64,000 nucleotides of DNA from Candidatus Kapaibacterium sp. GTDB lineage: Bacteria > Bacteroidota > Ignavibacteria > Kapaibacteriales > UBA2268. Each line of letters begins with the position of its first letter. Position 1 is the stretch's first letter. A program made the position numbers and the translations under genes. Under the pieces are notes generated by a model. It had not been told where the DNA came from, did not search any database, and saw nothing but the letters and a program-made list of their open reading frames with translations. The stretch covers positions 62,001-126,000 of the forward strand of contig CALHGZ010000002.1 in the NCBI GenBank assembly GCA_938031175.1, given 5' to 3'. This document shows, in pieces, positions 32,023-40,836 of this stretch.

Positions 32023-33018
32023 TTAACCAAGAAAATCGAATAATGTGCGAGGCAGTAAATTAGCTCCAACCTGTAAACTATATTTCAATGCTGTTTCTTC
32101 TTGCAAGAGCTTAATAGTAGATTTTGCAACATCTGCATCTTCTTCCAATGAACGAAAATCTCTTAATCGTACATTTTCCTCGCTAATTTGTCCGCTAATA
32201 GTCTCAAGACGAATTATTCGCGAACCATTTAGCGAAGTTATGTTACTGACCTCATCATATATTTCGGCAAGTCTTTGCTGAGCTTTATCAATTATTTTTA
32301 GATCTTCTGAATCGAGCTTATCACCTAACTTTCGTGGTATTCCATCTTTTGTGTAAGCCATTATATTGTATAACTTAATCACATCTCTGAATACTTCGAC
32401 ACCATTAGCACCAAATATATCTTCTGCTAAAACATTTATTTGTTCAACAGAATTTTGGTCTTTATTAATAAGACGTGGTTTGTTATTTCCTTTGAAAATA
32501 ACATTCAATCCTGATGGATTTTCTGAACTTGGTTCTTCTTGAATTAATTCGAATGGTAAATCATTTTGAGAAGGGTTGGTCTTATCGAGGGAATCTGATG
32601 TTGTCTTGGTTCCAGAGAACAAAAATCTTCCATTATGATCTTTATTGGCTAATTTGATTAAATCTTCGAGTAAACCTTTGATGAATTTACTGAGAGTGTT
32701 AAGGTTAGCTGAATTGCTTGTTGAAGTTGAATCGATAGACATATTTCTTATACTAAGAATAGTTTCCCCGAAATTGTGCAGGTAATCATTTACCGCACGT
32801 AATTCGGATAGAGCTTCATCAATATTACTTTTATACTGCTCATTTTTTAAAATCATATTCGATAGTTGTTTTACCTTTACAAATCTTGCTGGTTCATCAG
32901 TAATATTGATTATATGCTTGCCAGTACTTAATCTTAGATTTTCCTGAAAACGGCGACTTTGAACTTCTTCTAAATTTCGTAGATATAAATAGGTCTGATT
33001 TTTGGGTGTTATTCTCAT
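32023..33018 (-). CDS. flgL: Flagellar hook-associated protein 3 (FlgL)
   Basis: MRITPKNQTYLYLRNLEEVQSRRFQENLRLSTGKHIINITDEPARFVKV; flagellin-like C-term KSTIKLLQEETALKYSLQVGANLLPRTLFDFL. Confidence 0.88.
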   Translation of the reverse strand: MRITPKNQTYLYLRNLEEVQSRRFQENLRLSTGKHIINITDEPARFVKVKQLSNMILKNEQYKSNIDEALSELRAVNDYLHNFGETILSIRNMSIDSTSTSNSANLNTLSKFIKGLLEDLIKLANKDHNGRFLFSGTKTTSDSLDKTNPSQNDLPFELIQEEPSSENPSGLNVIFKGNNKPRLINKDQNSVEQINVLAEDIFGANGVEVFRDVIKLYNIMAYTKDGIPRKLGDKLDSEDLKIIDKAQQRLAEIYDEVSNITSLNGSRIIRLETISGQISEENVRLRDFRSLEEDADVAKSTIKLLQEETALKYSLQVGANLLPRTLFDFLG

Positions 33019-33019
33019 T

Positions 33020-34462
33020 TTATCTTCCCAAATTAATAATGGTTGCTAGCAATTCATTTGTAGCATTAACAACTCGAGAAGCTGCTTCAAAAGCTTTTTG
33101 AAATTTAATTAAATTAATAGCTTCTTCATCGAGATTGACACCGATAATTGATTCTCTTTGAGAAATTAATTGTTCAGATATTAATCCGGAAATTCGTCTT
33201 CCACTTATTGCCTCATAACCAATATTACCGAGTTGACCCAGTAAACTTGTAATATAATTTGCCGGTGTTTGTCCTGTTAAAAAAGTATTATCATTTGACA
33301 ATTTTGCTAAAAGAAGAGCAATAGCATTATTACCCGGTTCCATAGGTGAGTCCGAAACAGGAATATTTTTTGGATTGTTTTCAATTTCAATCGAAAGCTT
33401 TATATTACCTGCTGTAACGGGACCAATAATTGGTTCGAAAAAGCTTCTTCCTGGTGGATTAGGACCAATGTCGTCTAAGCCATATCCGTTAATTGTGATG
33501 GAATTGACTTTTTGGACAAGTGTTGATGCAAATTCATTCAAACTTTTGAGTATGGAATAGCCATTAGTGCTATCCCTTTCGTCAAGTAATACATTATAAG
33601 CTCTTAAAAGTGAAGCTATTTCGCCATTGTTGGGATTTACTGCACCTAATATATTATTTTTATTATCTACTTTAACCACACGTGCTGTTTTTTCTCCATT
33701 TAAGGCATTTACATCCACAAGCAATCGTAAAGTGTTGTAATTTATGCCTGTTATAACATTCATCCCATTAATAAAAATATTGCTTGTGCCATTTTCTTCG
33801 TAAGTTACAGTTATATTGAACAGACGTGATAATTGCTCAAGCATCTCGGCTCGCTGATCAATATATGTTTGCGCTTCAACGGCACCTACAGATTTTGAAT
33901 TTGCTATATTTTTATTGATCGAGGTAATGTTTTGTATTAATTTATTTGCTTGCTCGATTTTCTGACTAAGGTCGCCTAAAAGAGATTCCCTAAAATCATT
34001 TAATTGATTGTATGTTGAATGCAATCTGTCAATTAGCAACTTTGCATTACTTAATACATTTTGCCTGTTTGCTAAATTATCGGGTTTGAGAGATAATTCT
34101 TCAAATGAATTAAAAAATTTTGCAACTAATTCATTTAGCCCGATATCTGTAGGCTCGGCAAGTAATGATTCAATTCTTCTGATTAAAATTTCATCCGTCT
34201 CGAAACCAGCCGTTCGTGAGATATTAATTCGAATTTCTTTATCAAAGATTTCGTCTCTATAACTTCTAAGCTTGTCAATCAATACACCGGTTCCAAGGAA
34301 TGTTCCTGAATTGAGGTGGGGAGATGTCTCTTGTAATACTGCATCCCTACGCGAATAATTTGGTGTATTGACATTAGCTATATTATTGCTTGTCAGATTA
34401 AGTCCCATTCTTTGAACAAGTAATGCTCTTTTGCTTATTTCGAGTGATGATAATTCTGCCAT
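33020..34462 (-). CDS. flgK: Flagellar hook-associated protein 1 (FlgK)
   Basis: SKRALLVQRMGLNLTSNNIANVNTPNYSRRDAVLQETSP; C-term EEAINLIKFQKAFEAASRVVNATNELLATIINLG. Confidence 0.94.
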   Translation of the reverse strand: MAELSSLEISKRALLVQRMGLNLTSNNIANVNTPNYSRRDAVLQETSPHLNSGTFLGTGVLIDKLRSYRDEIFDKEIRINISRTAGFETDEILIRRIESLLAEPTDIGLNELVAKFFNSFEELSLKPDNLANRQNVLSNAKLLIDRLHSTYNQLNDFRESLLGDLSQKIEQANKLIQNITSINKNIANSKSVGAVEAQTYIDQRAEMLEQLSRLFNITVTYEENGTSNIFINGMNVITGINYNTLRLLVDVNALNGEKTARVVKVDNKNNILGAVNPNNGEIASLLRAYNVLLDERDSTNGYSILKSLNEFASTLVQKVNSITINGYGLDDIGPNPPGRSFFEPIIGPVTAGNIKLSIEIENNPKNIPVSDSPMEPGNNAIALLLAKLSNDNTFLTGQTPANYITSLLGQLGNIGYEAISGRRISGLISEQLISQRESIIGVNLDEEAINLIKFQKAFEAASRVVNATNELLATIINLGR

Positions 34463-34645
34463 CTTGATAATTTTAATTTTTGTAAAACATTTGAAATGTG
34501 TTTGTCAATCATATATTCTATTAATTTTAATGCAAATCATATAAAATTTATTTTTAGTTAAAAACTATAATCTCGAAGTATTACAAATATCACTCAATTA
34601 AATAATTAGTTTAAAAAATTAAATTTTGGACATTTTGCTTTTAAA

Positions 34646-35089
34646 TCAAACTTTAACATTGCACAAATGATTATTCCCGTCGGATATTATACTAATTATT
34701 TGATTAACATTATTTCGAGCCCGATTTGCAAGTAAACGATTCGTAGAATTCAAATTACTAAGCTTGTTAATTTTTATTGATAAAGATTTTTTTATTTGCC
34801 TTAATTCAGCTACTTCTTCAGTTTTGACTTTCTGCTCGATCTCTGACAGCCAGATACCGCTTGCATCTTTTTTCGATAATCCAAGCCAGGATGCTATTAG
34901 ATTTATTCGATTATCTTCTGTTTGGTGTAAGAGTTTTGAGGTCTCCTCCTGGTAAGCCGTCAATCTTTCCAGTTCAGGTAAATTATATTTTATAAGAGCA
35001 TTTTGTTGTTTTTCTGATATTGATACAAGTTCATCAATTAATTGTTCTTCATACTTGAGGTAAAGTAATAATTTTTCTATCATTTCCAC
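34646..35089 (-). CDS. FlgN-like flagellar export chaperone
   Basis: Helical protein EMIEKLLLYLKYEEQLIDELVSISEKQQNALIKYNLPELERLTAYQEETSKLL; sits directly upstream of flgK. Confidence 0.6.
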   Translation of the reverse strand: MEMIEKLLLYLKYEEQLIDELVSISEKQQNALIKYNLPELERLTAYQEETSKLLHQTEDNRINLIASWLGLSKKDASGIWLSEIEQKVKTEEVAELRQIKKSLSIKINKLSNLNSTNRLLANRARNNVNQIISIISDGNNHLCNVKV

Positions 35090-35421
35090 TCCGCATTGAG
35101 TTCATAATCGCTTGAAAGATTGTGTGAAGGGGATATCTCATCGGTAAAATAAATATCTGATTCCAAATTTGATTTTTCAAATTGCAAAATCTCATCAATA
35201 ATTTCCTCCTCGGCATTCCAACGATTTATGAGAATATTTTTTAACTTGTTGATTTCTTTAATTATCATATAATTCAATAACTTGTAGAAATTTTTATCAT
35301 AGCTAATTAATTCATTTTTGATATTGAGATACATTTCTCTTTTTTCTATTAGCATCAAAATTTTCATCAAAATTTCTTTATCTTGCATTAAATTGACTTC
35401 GTAAGTTCTATTCATATTCAT
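35080..35421 (-). CDS. Hypothetical protein in flagellar operon
   Basis: Part of ORF 35080..35451; ATG at 35421 avoids most overlap with upstream flgJ-like gene; no recognised family. Confidence 0.45.
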   Translation of the reverse strand: MNMNRTYEVNLMQDKEILMKILMLIEKREMYLNIKNELISYDKNFYKLLNYMIIKEINKLKNILINRWNAEEEIIDEILQFEKSNLESDIYFTDEISPSHNLSSDYELNAEWK

Positions 35422-35428
35422 ACCTTCA

Positions 35429-36307
35429 TTAAATATCATTATTGTTGGCATTCAAATAACCTTTAATTCTTTTAATATAAGCAGTGGTTTCTTTGAAAGG
35501 CGGAATACCACCGTATTTTATGACATTTCCAGGACCAGCATTATAAGCGGCAAGTGCAAGTTCTATATTCCCATCGAATTTATCAAGCATCTGCCTCAAG
35601 TATAGTGAACCACCCATAATATTCTGTTCTGGATCAAATGGATTTCGAACACCGAGGCTCTTTGCAGTGCTATCCATCAATTGCATTAGCCCTTTTGCAC
35701 CTGCTTTGGAAACAGCGTTATTTTTACCTGCTGATTCAGCGGTTATTACTGCTTCTATCAAGCTTTCAGGAATACCAAATTTTTCACCTGCTCTTTTAAT
35801 TATTTCCCTATATTGGGAAATACGGTCTGTAACGTATTCTGGTACTTTTGCTTTCAATTCTGCATTAAGTTTTTCTATGTTTTCTTTAATTATATTTTTC
35901 ACAGGCTTAGTATGACTGAAATCTAAATTGAGAAATTCTCTTTTTTGAATTTGCGGTTTTAGTCTTTCACCTGTTAAATGTTCGTAAATCATATCTGCGA
36001 TACCGATCCCCCCATTGGTTGAAGCAACCTGTTCGGCAAACATTAAATCAATATAGCCTTCTAAAGTATCTGCACCGAAATTGAGATCACTTTCTTTTTC
36101 TTCGAGCATTGCTTTTTTCATCTCTTTTAACATCATATTGATAAATATAGCCTCGAATCCTTTGGCTGCTTTGTGGATTTTAGCTTTTTCATCATCAGAT
36201 TTTGATGTATCTGTTCGATTCAAACTCAATTGTGTTAAAAAGTCCGCTTTGCTTTGAACAGCAGATTGAGTTGCTAATTCAATATTTTGATTAATTGCTT
36301 TATCCAT
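35429..36307 (-). CDS. FlgJ-like rod-binding domain fused to SLT-type lytic transglycosylase
   Basis: KGFEAIFINMMLKEMKKAM...LMFAEQVASTNGGIGIADMIYEHL (rod-binding); SLT LIEAVITAESAGKNNAVSKAGAKGLMQLMDSTAKSLG...LALAAYNAGPGNVIKYGGIPP. Confidence 0.88.
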   Translation of the reverse strand: MDKAINQNIELATQSAVQSKADFLTQLSLNRTDTSKSDDEKAKIHKAAKGFEAIFINMMLKEMKKAMLEEKESDLNFGADTLEGYIDLMFAEQVASTNGGIGIADMIYEHLTGERLKPQIQKREFLNLDFSHTKPVKNIIKENIEKLNAELKAKVPEYVTDRISQYREIIKRAGEKFGIPESLIEAVITAESAGKNNAVSKAGAKGLMQLMDSTAKSLGVRNPFDPEQNIMGGSLYLRQMLDKFDGNIELALAAYNAGPGNVIKYGGIPPFKETTAYIKRIKGYLNANNNDI

Positions 36308-36311
36308 TATT

Positions 36312-37442
36312 TTATTGAATAATTAACTCACCCATAAGTACCCCTGCATCTTTAAGTGCTTGAAAAATAGAAATCAAATCTCTTGGTCTAACTTGCAAAA
36401 GATTTAAAGCAGTTGCTATATCTTGGACGGTTGCCCCAACAACATTAACTGGTATAGCAGGATTTATCTGTTCCTGAGTTGTGATAATCGAATAATCGTA
36501 AGCTCGCGGTGGATAAATTGTAAATGGGGCTGGTTGTGGGACTATAATTTGTCGCTGTATAGATATTTCAAGGCCACCATGGGCAATCACAGCTGGCAAT
36601 AGTTGTACATTTCCTCCAATAACTATAGTCCCAGTTCTTTCGTTGATTACAACACGGGCTACCGGGTCGCTGGTAACATTTGTGCTTTCGATATTGGCTA
36701 TGGCTTGCATTGTTTGTTGTTGATTCAGTCCAGCTGGCAATTGCACTTGTACTGTAGTGGCGTCGATAGCAGTTGCACTATTAGCAAGTCCTGCTAATGC
36801 ATTGATTGCAATTGCGACATTATTTGCAGTAGTAAAATCCGGATCTTTTAAATTTATTCTCAATATTTGATTCTGGATGAATTCGCCACCTATTTCTTGT
36901 TCTATTATTAATCCATTAGGAATTCTACCACTTGTTACAAAATTCCTCCCTAAACGAGTTCCAAGTGCACGATAATCATAGCCACCGACAGAAAGCGGAC
37001 CTTGTGCCGTTCCAATGATTTTCCCATCTGCTGTCGATAGAGGAGTCATTAGTAAAACCCCACCTTGAAGTGAGGTTGCATCACCAATTGATGATACAAT
37101 AACATCGAATTTCATTCCTTTTTTGGAAAAAGTTGGAATAGTAGCTGTTACCATTACAGCTGCAACATTTTTCATTCTTGGATTAATATTAGGGATGGTT
37201 AATCCAAAACGTTTAAGCATATTGGCAACAGATTGAACTGTGAAAGAAGTTAATTGGTTATCTCCAGTTTGATTTAATCCAGTTACTAAGCCATATCCTA
37301 TAAGCTGAACACCACTGACACCTTCAATACTTGCAATATCTTTGATTCTGGCAGCATTGCTTAATTGAATGTTTAAAATTAAAATTGCTGAAATCAGCTT
37401 TAATATAGTTATTCCCTTTGTATGAAAATTACTTGTTTTCAT
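36312..37442 (-). CDS. flgI: Flagellar P-ring protein FlgI
   Basis: RIKDIASIEGVSGVQLIGYGLVTGLNQTGD; NVAAVMVTATIPTFSKKGMKFDVIVSSIGDATSLQGGVLLMTPL. Confidence 0.96.
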   Translation of the reverse strand: MKTSNFHTKGITILKLISAILILNIQLSNAARIKDIASIEGVSGVQLIGYGLVTGLNQTGDNQLTSFTVQSVANMLKRFGLTIPNINPRMKNVAAVMVTATIPTFSKKGMKFDVIVSSIGDATSLQGGVLLMTPLSTADGKIIGTAQGPLSVGGYDYRALGTRLGRNFVTSGRIPNGLIIEQEIGGEFIQNQILRINLKDPDFTTANNVAIAINALAGLANSATAIDATTVQVQLPAGLNQQQTMQAIANIESTNVTSDPVARVVINERTGTIVIGGNVQLLPAVIAHGGLEISIQRQIIVPQPAPFTIYPPRAYDYSIITTQEQINPAIPVNVVGATVQDIATALNLLQVRPRDLISIFQALKDAGVLMGELIIQ

Positions 37443-37443
37443 G

Positions 37444-38016
37444 TTAAAATAGAAATCTTAAAAATCTAGTAATTAGACCGGGTTCTTGAATTTGACTTAT
37501 AATACCATCTCCTTCGATGCTTAAGACCAGATCCATAATATTGTATGAATAAACAGTATTTGAAGCACTAATATCAACAGGTCGCACAAGTCCTTTGATA
37601 ATTATTTTCTGTTCTTCGCCATTTATTTTGGTTATTCGAGTTCCTTCAATTTTTAGATTACCGTTTTGATCTACTTCAACTACACGAGCGCTTATTTTAG
37701 AGCGAATTCTTTCCTGCCGACTTGTTTTACCGCTACCTTTGAAGTTGGTACCTGTTTCAATTCCTATTCCCGCATCGAAATCTGAATTGTTTGCTGAAGC
37801 ATTAAGTGAACCGCCCAAACTTGTGTTGCGTCCTTGAGTTGTAGCGGCGTTATTATCAGCTTGTGTTTCTTCGGTAATTAATATCATTACAGCATCGCCA
37901 ACACTATTGGCTTTAACATCTGAGAAAAGTGAACGTGATGTATTCTGCTGAAATTGGGCATGCAGAACAAAAATAGGATATAATAATCCTAAGATAAGAT
38001 ATGCAACAAGCCTCAT
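37444..38016 (-). CDS. flgH: Flagellar L-ring protein FlgH
   Basis: SLFSDVKANSVGDAVMILITEETQADNNAAT; ISARVVEVDQNGNLKIEGTRITKINGEEQKIIIKGLVRPVDI. Confidence 0.93.
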   Translation of the reverse strand: MRLVAYLILGLLYPIFVLHAQFQQNTSRSLFSDVKANSVGDAVMILITEETQADNNAATTQGRNTSLGGSLNASANNSDFDAGIGIETGTNFKGSGKTSRQERIRSKISARVVEVDQNGNLKIEGTRITKINGEEQKIIIKGLVRPVDISASNTVYSYNIMDLVLSIEGDGIISQIQEPGLITRFLRFLF

Positions 38017-38020
38017 ATAT

Positions 38021-38743
38021 TCACCTTTGAGTAAAATTCACATTATTTTTAAGTATTATACTACCATCGGGAGCTGCTGTTCCGGTTAGGATATTATTTT
38101 CATGCCTGAATTTAACTAAATCACCTGCTTTTGCATCCTGTAGTGCATATCCCATTGTTCGGATTGTAACACCTCCAACATTGACTTCAATTTGAACTTT
38201 ATCCCCTTTTTTGAGAACAATGCTATTATTTAAATTTGATTTGAGCAACACACTACCTTTTGGTATAGTACGTGCTAACTCAACTCCAATAATTTCGTCT
38301 TCATTAGGTATATCATAAGGATTTACATTTGTTACATCAACTCTTGCTAATGTAAGATCCTCAGGTTTTAGTATTCGACCTTTCTGTAAAGTGTTCACTG
38401 CTATTGGTACTATCTTAAAGATTCGGATTTTTACTGATATTTCCTTTGTTTCAATAATTTCGCCATTCCAATAAAATTCAATGACCAATTTTGAAAAGCT
38501 TTGGCATTGAAAATTCTGTGAAATCTTTGCAGTAACACCTTCCTGTTTAAAGGAAACGCTTGTAATTTTGCTGAGGAAATTAATTTCAACATCATCACCA
38601 CAATTACTTTTTATAAAATTATAGCAGGCTTGTTGTAATCTCGATTCTGAAAAATTGGATGCTGATTCTGCTTTGATCGTAATAATGATTAGCGATGCAA
38701 TAGCTAAGGATAATAAATTGTGTAAATTTTTGATTCTTCTCAT
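38021..38743 (-). CDS. flgA: Flagella basal body P-ring formation protein FlgA
   Basis: SAF-like LQKGRILKPEDLTLARVDV...IGVELARTIPKGSVLLKSNLNNSIVLKKGDKVQIEVNVGGVTIRTMGYALQDAKAGDLVKFR. Confidence 0.88.
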   Translation of the reverse strand: MRRIKNLHNLLSLAIASLIIITIKAESASNFSESRLQQACYNFIKSNCGDDVEINFLSKITSVSFKQEGVTAKISQNFQCQSFSKLVIEFYWNGEIIETKEISVKIRIFKIVPIAVNTLQKGRILKPEDLTLARVDVTNVNPYDIPNEDEIIGVELARTIPKGSVLLKSNLNNSIVLKKGDKVQIEVNVGGVTIRTMGYALQDAKAGDLVKFRHENNILTGTAAPDGSIILKNNVNFTQR

Positions 38744-38745
38744 AA

Positions 38746-39534
38746 TTAACGCTTCAAATTGACTGCCATCATCAAAATTTCATCAGCTGTTCGGACTGAT
38801 TTTGAATTTAATTCATATGAACGCTGAGCTGTAATCATTCCAATCATTTCTTCAACAATTTCGACATTCGAATTTTCTATATGTGCTTGAATAAGTTCGC
38901 CTGTGTTATTAGAGCCAGGTTGTTCAAATATAGCCTGCCCTGAAGCTGGTGTCTCTAAAAATAAATTATCACCAATTGCTCTTAGTCCACCAGGATTGAT
39001 AAATCTAGCAAGTTCAATTTGTCCTATTGTTTGTTCTTCGAGAGTGCCATCAATTATAACACTTATAACTCCATTACGAGAAATTTTTATATCATTAGCC
39101 TCATTTGGTATAGTAAGTCCTGGTTCGAGTATATAACCTTGAGAAGTAACAATTGTACCATTTCGATCTAAATTAAAAGAACCATCGCGAGTATAAGCGA
39201 AAGTATTATCGGGTCTCCGTACGACGAAAAAGCCTTCTCCGTTGATAGCTATATCCAGTTTATTGTTTGTTTGCACTATATTCCCTTGCGAATAAATTCT
39301 CGTTGTGGCAATTAATTCGGTGCCAGAACCGATTTGTACTTCATTTTGCGGTTCAATACCGGTTCTTTGTGTATTACCAGCAGGCCTGAGTGTTTCATAA
39401 AGCATATCCTGGAATTCAGGTCTGACTTTTTTAAATCCAGTTGTATTCACGTTTGCGATATTATTGGCAATTATTTCTACATAACGTTGTTGAGCTGATA
39501 ATCCCGTTGCAGCTGTTCTTAATGTTTTGTCCAT
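38746..39534 (-). CDS. flgG: Flagellar basal-body rod protein FlgG
   Basis: MDKTLRTAATGLSAQQRYVEIIANNIANVNTTGFKKVRPEFQDMLYETLRPAG; EEMIGMITAQRSYELNSKSVRTADEILMMAVNLKR. Confidence 0.95.
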   Translation of the reverse strand: MDKTLRTAATGLSAQQRYVEIIANNIANVNTTGFKKVRPEFQDMLYETLRPAGNTQRTGIEPQNEVQIGSGTELIATTRIYSQGNIVQTNNKLDIAINGEGFFVVRRPDNTFAYTRDGSFNLDRNGTIVTSQGYILEPGLTIPNEANDIKISRNGVISVIIDGTLEEQTIGQIELARFINPGGLRAIGDNLFLETPASGQAIFEQPGSNNTGELIQAHIENSNVEIVEEMIGMITAQRSYELNSKSVRTADEILMMAVNLKR

Positions 39535-39564
39535 TTATCCCCCTGTTTATATTATTGTTTGCGA

Positions 39565-40344
39565 TTAAAAGTATCTTCCTATTCGAATACTATCGTCAAG
39601 TGTTTTATCATTAGTTTGGATTACTTTAGTACCTGCTTCGAATTGTCTCTGTAATTCAATCATTTGTACCATCTCTTTAATAATATTTACATTAGATTCT
39701 TCAAGCCATCCTTGTCTTATATTTATTGCTTCCGTCGGTAAGTAGTTAGCGATTGTGTGTTCAGTGGAAATAAATTGCTGGGCAGATATACGACGTAATG
39801 TCTCAAGATTTTCAATTGTTGTAATTAGAAGCGTGCCTATATAATATTCGTTTGCAAATACTTCTCCGTTTGTTGTAATTTTTATCTGAACCGCTTTAGG
39901 ATCAGATGTTACCATCGGATTATCAAAGTTTTCTCTATGAATGGCTAATGGTCCACTATCGCCCATTAGCATTTTTCCATCAGAGGAGATTATATTACCG
40001 GATGCATTAATCATAAAATGACCATTACGTGTTAAATAGATATTGCCCGCTTCGTCCTGAAGCGTGAAGAAACCGTCCTGTTCTAAGGCAATATCTAATG
40101 GATTATCTGTTTTTCTGAATGCTCCTGCTGAAAAATCAGTATATGAACCAAATGGTACATCTTTGTTTTCTACATCACCCGGGATGTTGTACAAATTTTG
40201 GCTTGCATCAATTAGACTACGTTCAAAAACTGCCTCTCTTTTGTAACCGCTGGTTTCAGCATTAGAAATATTGTTTGCCAGAACTTCAAGTTTGGTCTGT
40301 TGATTTATTAATCCTAATGCTGCAGTATATAATTCTTTTATCAT
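39565..40344 (-). CDS. Flagellar basal-body rod protein FlgF-like
   Basis: MIKELYTAALGLINQQTKLEVLANNISNAETSGYKRE; MVQMIELQRQFEAGTKVIQTNDKTLDDSI. Confidence 0.82.
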   Translation of the reverse strand: MIKELYTAALGLINQQTKLEVLANNISNAETSGYKREAVFERSLIDASQNLYNIPGDVENKDVPFGSYTDFSAGAFRKTDNPLDIALEQDGFFTLQDEAGNIYLTRNGHFMINASGNIISSDGKMLMGDSGPLAIHRENFDNPMVTSDPKAVQIKITTNGEVFANEYYIGTLLITTIENLETLRRISAQQFISTEHTIANYLPTEAINIRQGWLEESNVNIIKEMVQMIELQRQFEAGTKVIQTNDKTLDDSIRIGRYF

Positions 40345-40577
40345 AATGATCTAGAAAATTGATTGTTAGCTACAATTCTATTAATTATCTGGGTCACATC
40401 GTTCATATTTTCAATTGGCAGATAATCGATAAATTCAAATCTCATTAAACGTGAAATGAATTCATCATAATTATAGCTTGGTATGTCATTTTCTATTATC
40501 CATTGAATTAGTCTATCGAGGATAAATTTAAAACGCTCCTCATAATGTTTGTTGTATAAATCTTGCAAATTATTCAT
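40341..40577 (-). CDS. Small conserved-looking protein at head of flagellar operon
   Basis: 78 aa, 4-nt overlap with flgF-like gene, RBS-like gaggtagg before ATG, sigma54-like site upstream. Confidence 0.55.
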   Translation of the reverse strand: MNNLQDLYNKHYEERFKFILDRLIQWIIENDIPSYNYDEFISRLMRFEFIDYLPIENMNDVTQIINRIVANNQFSRSL

Positions 40578-40613
40578 ATTCCTACCTCATTGTCTTTAAG
40601 ACTTATAAAATTT

Positions 40614-40629
40614 TACAAGGATTGTGCCA
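40614..40629 (-). promoter_or_regulatory. Sigma54 (-24/-12)-like promoter upstream of flagellar operon
   Basis: Minus strand TGGCAC-AATCC-TTGTA, one mismatch to TGGCAC-N5-TTGCW with canonical spacing; about 37 nt upstream of the operon's first start codon. Confidence 0.55.
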
Positions 40630-40836
40630 TTATTCCTTGAATGGAGTATATGATACATTAAACAAAATTAATTTCAGATGCTAATAAGGTGGAAATATTT
40701 GTAAGTTTCATTATATCAATAAATTACTTTTTTTATAAGTTCAAATTAATTACTAGTTCTAAAGCTGCTGATGCTAATTAAATTAATTTTACATTATGAA
40801 TACTTATAGCCACTGGTTATTATTTTAACCAATATT

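Noticed and set aside
34463-34645. Sigma28 promoter upstream of flgK
   Set aside because: The 183-bp gap is very AT-rich and no convincing TAAA-N15-GCCGATAA-like match was seen by eye.
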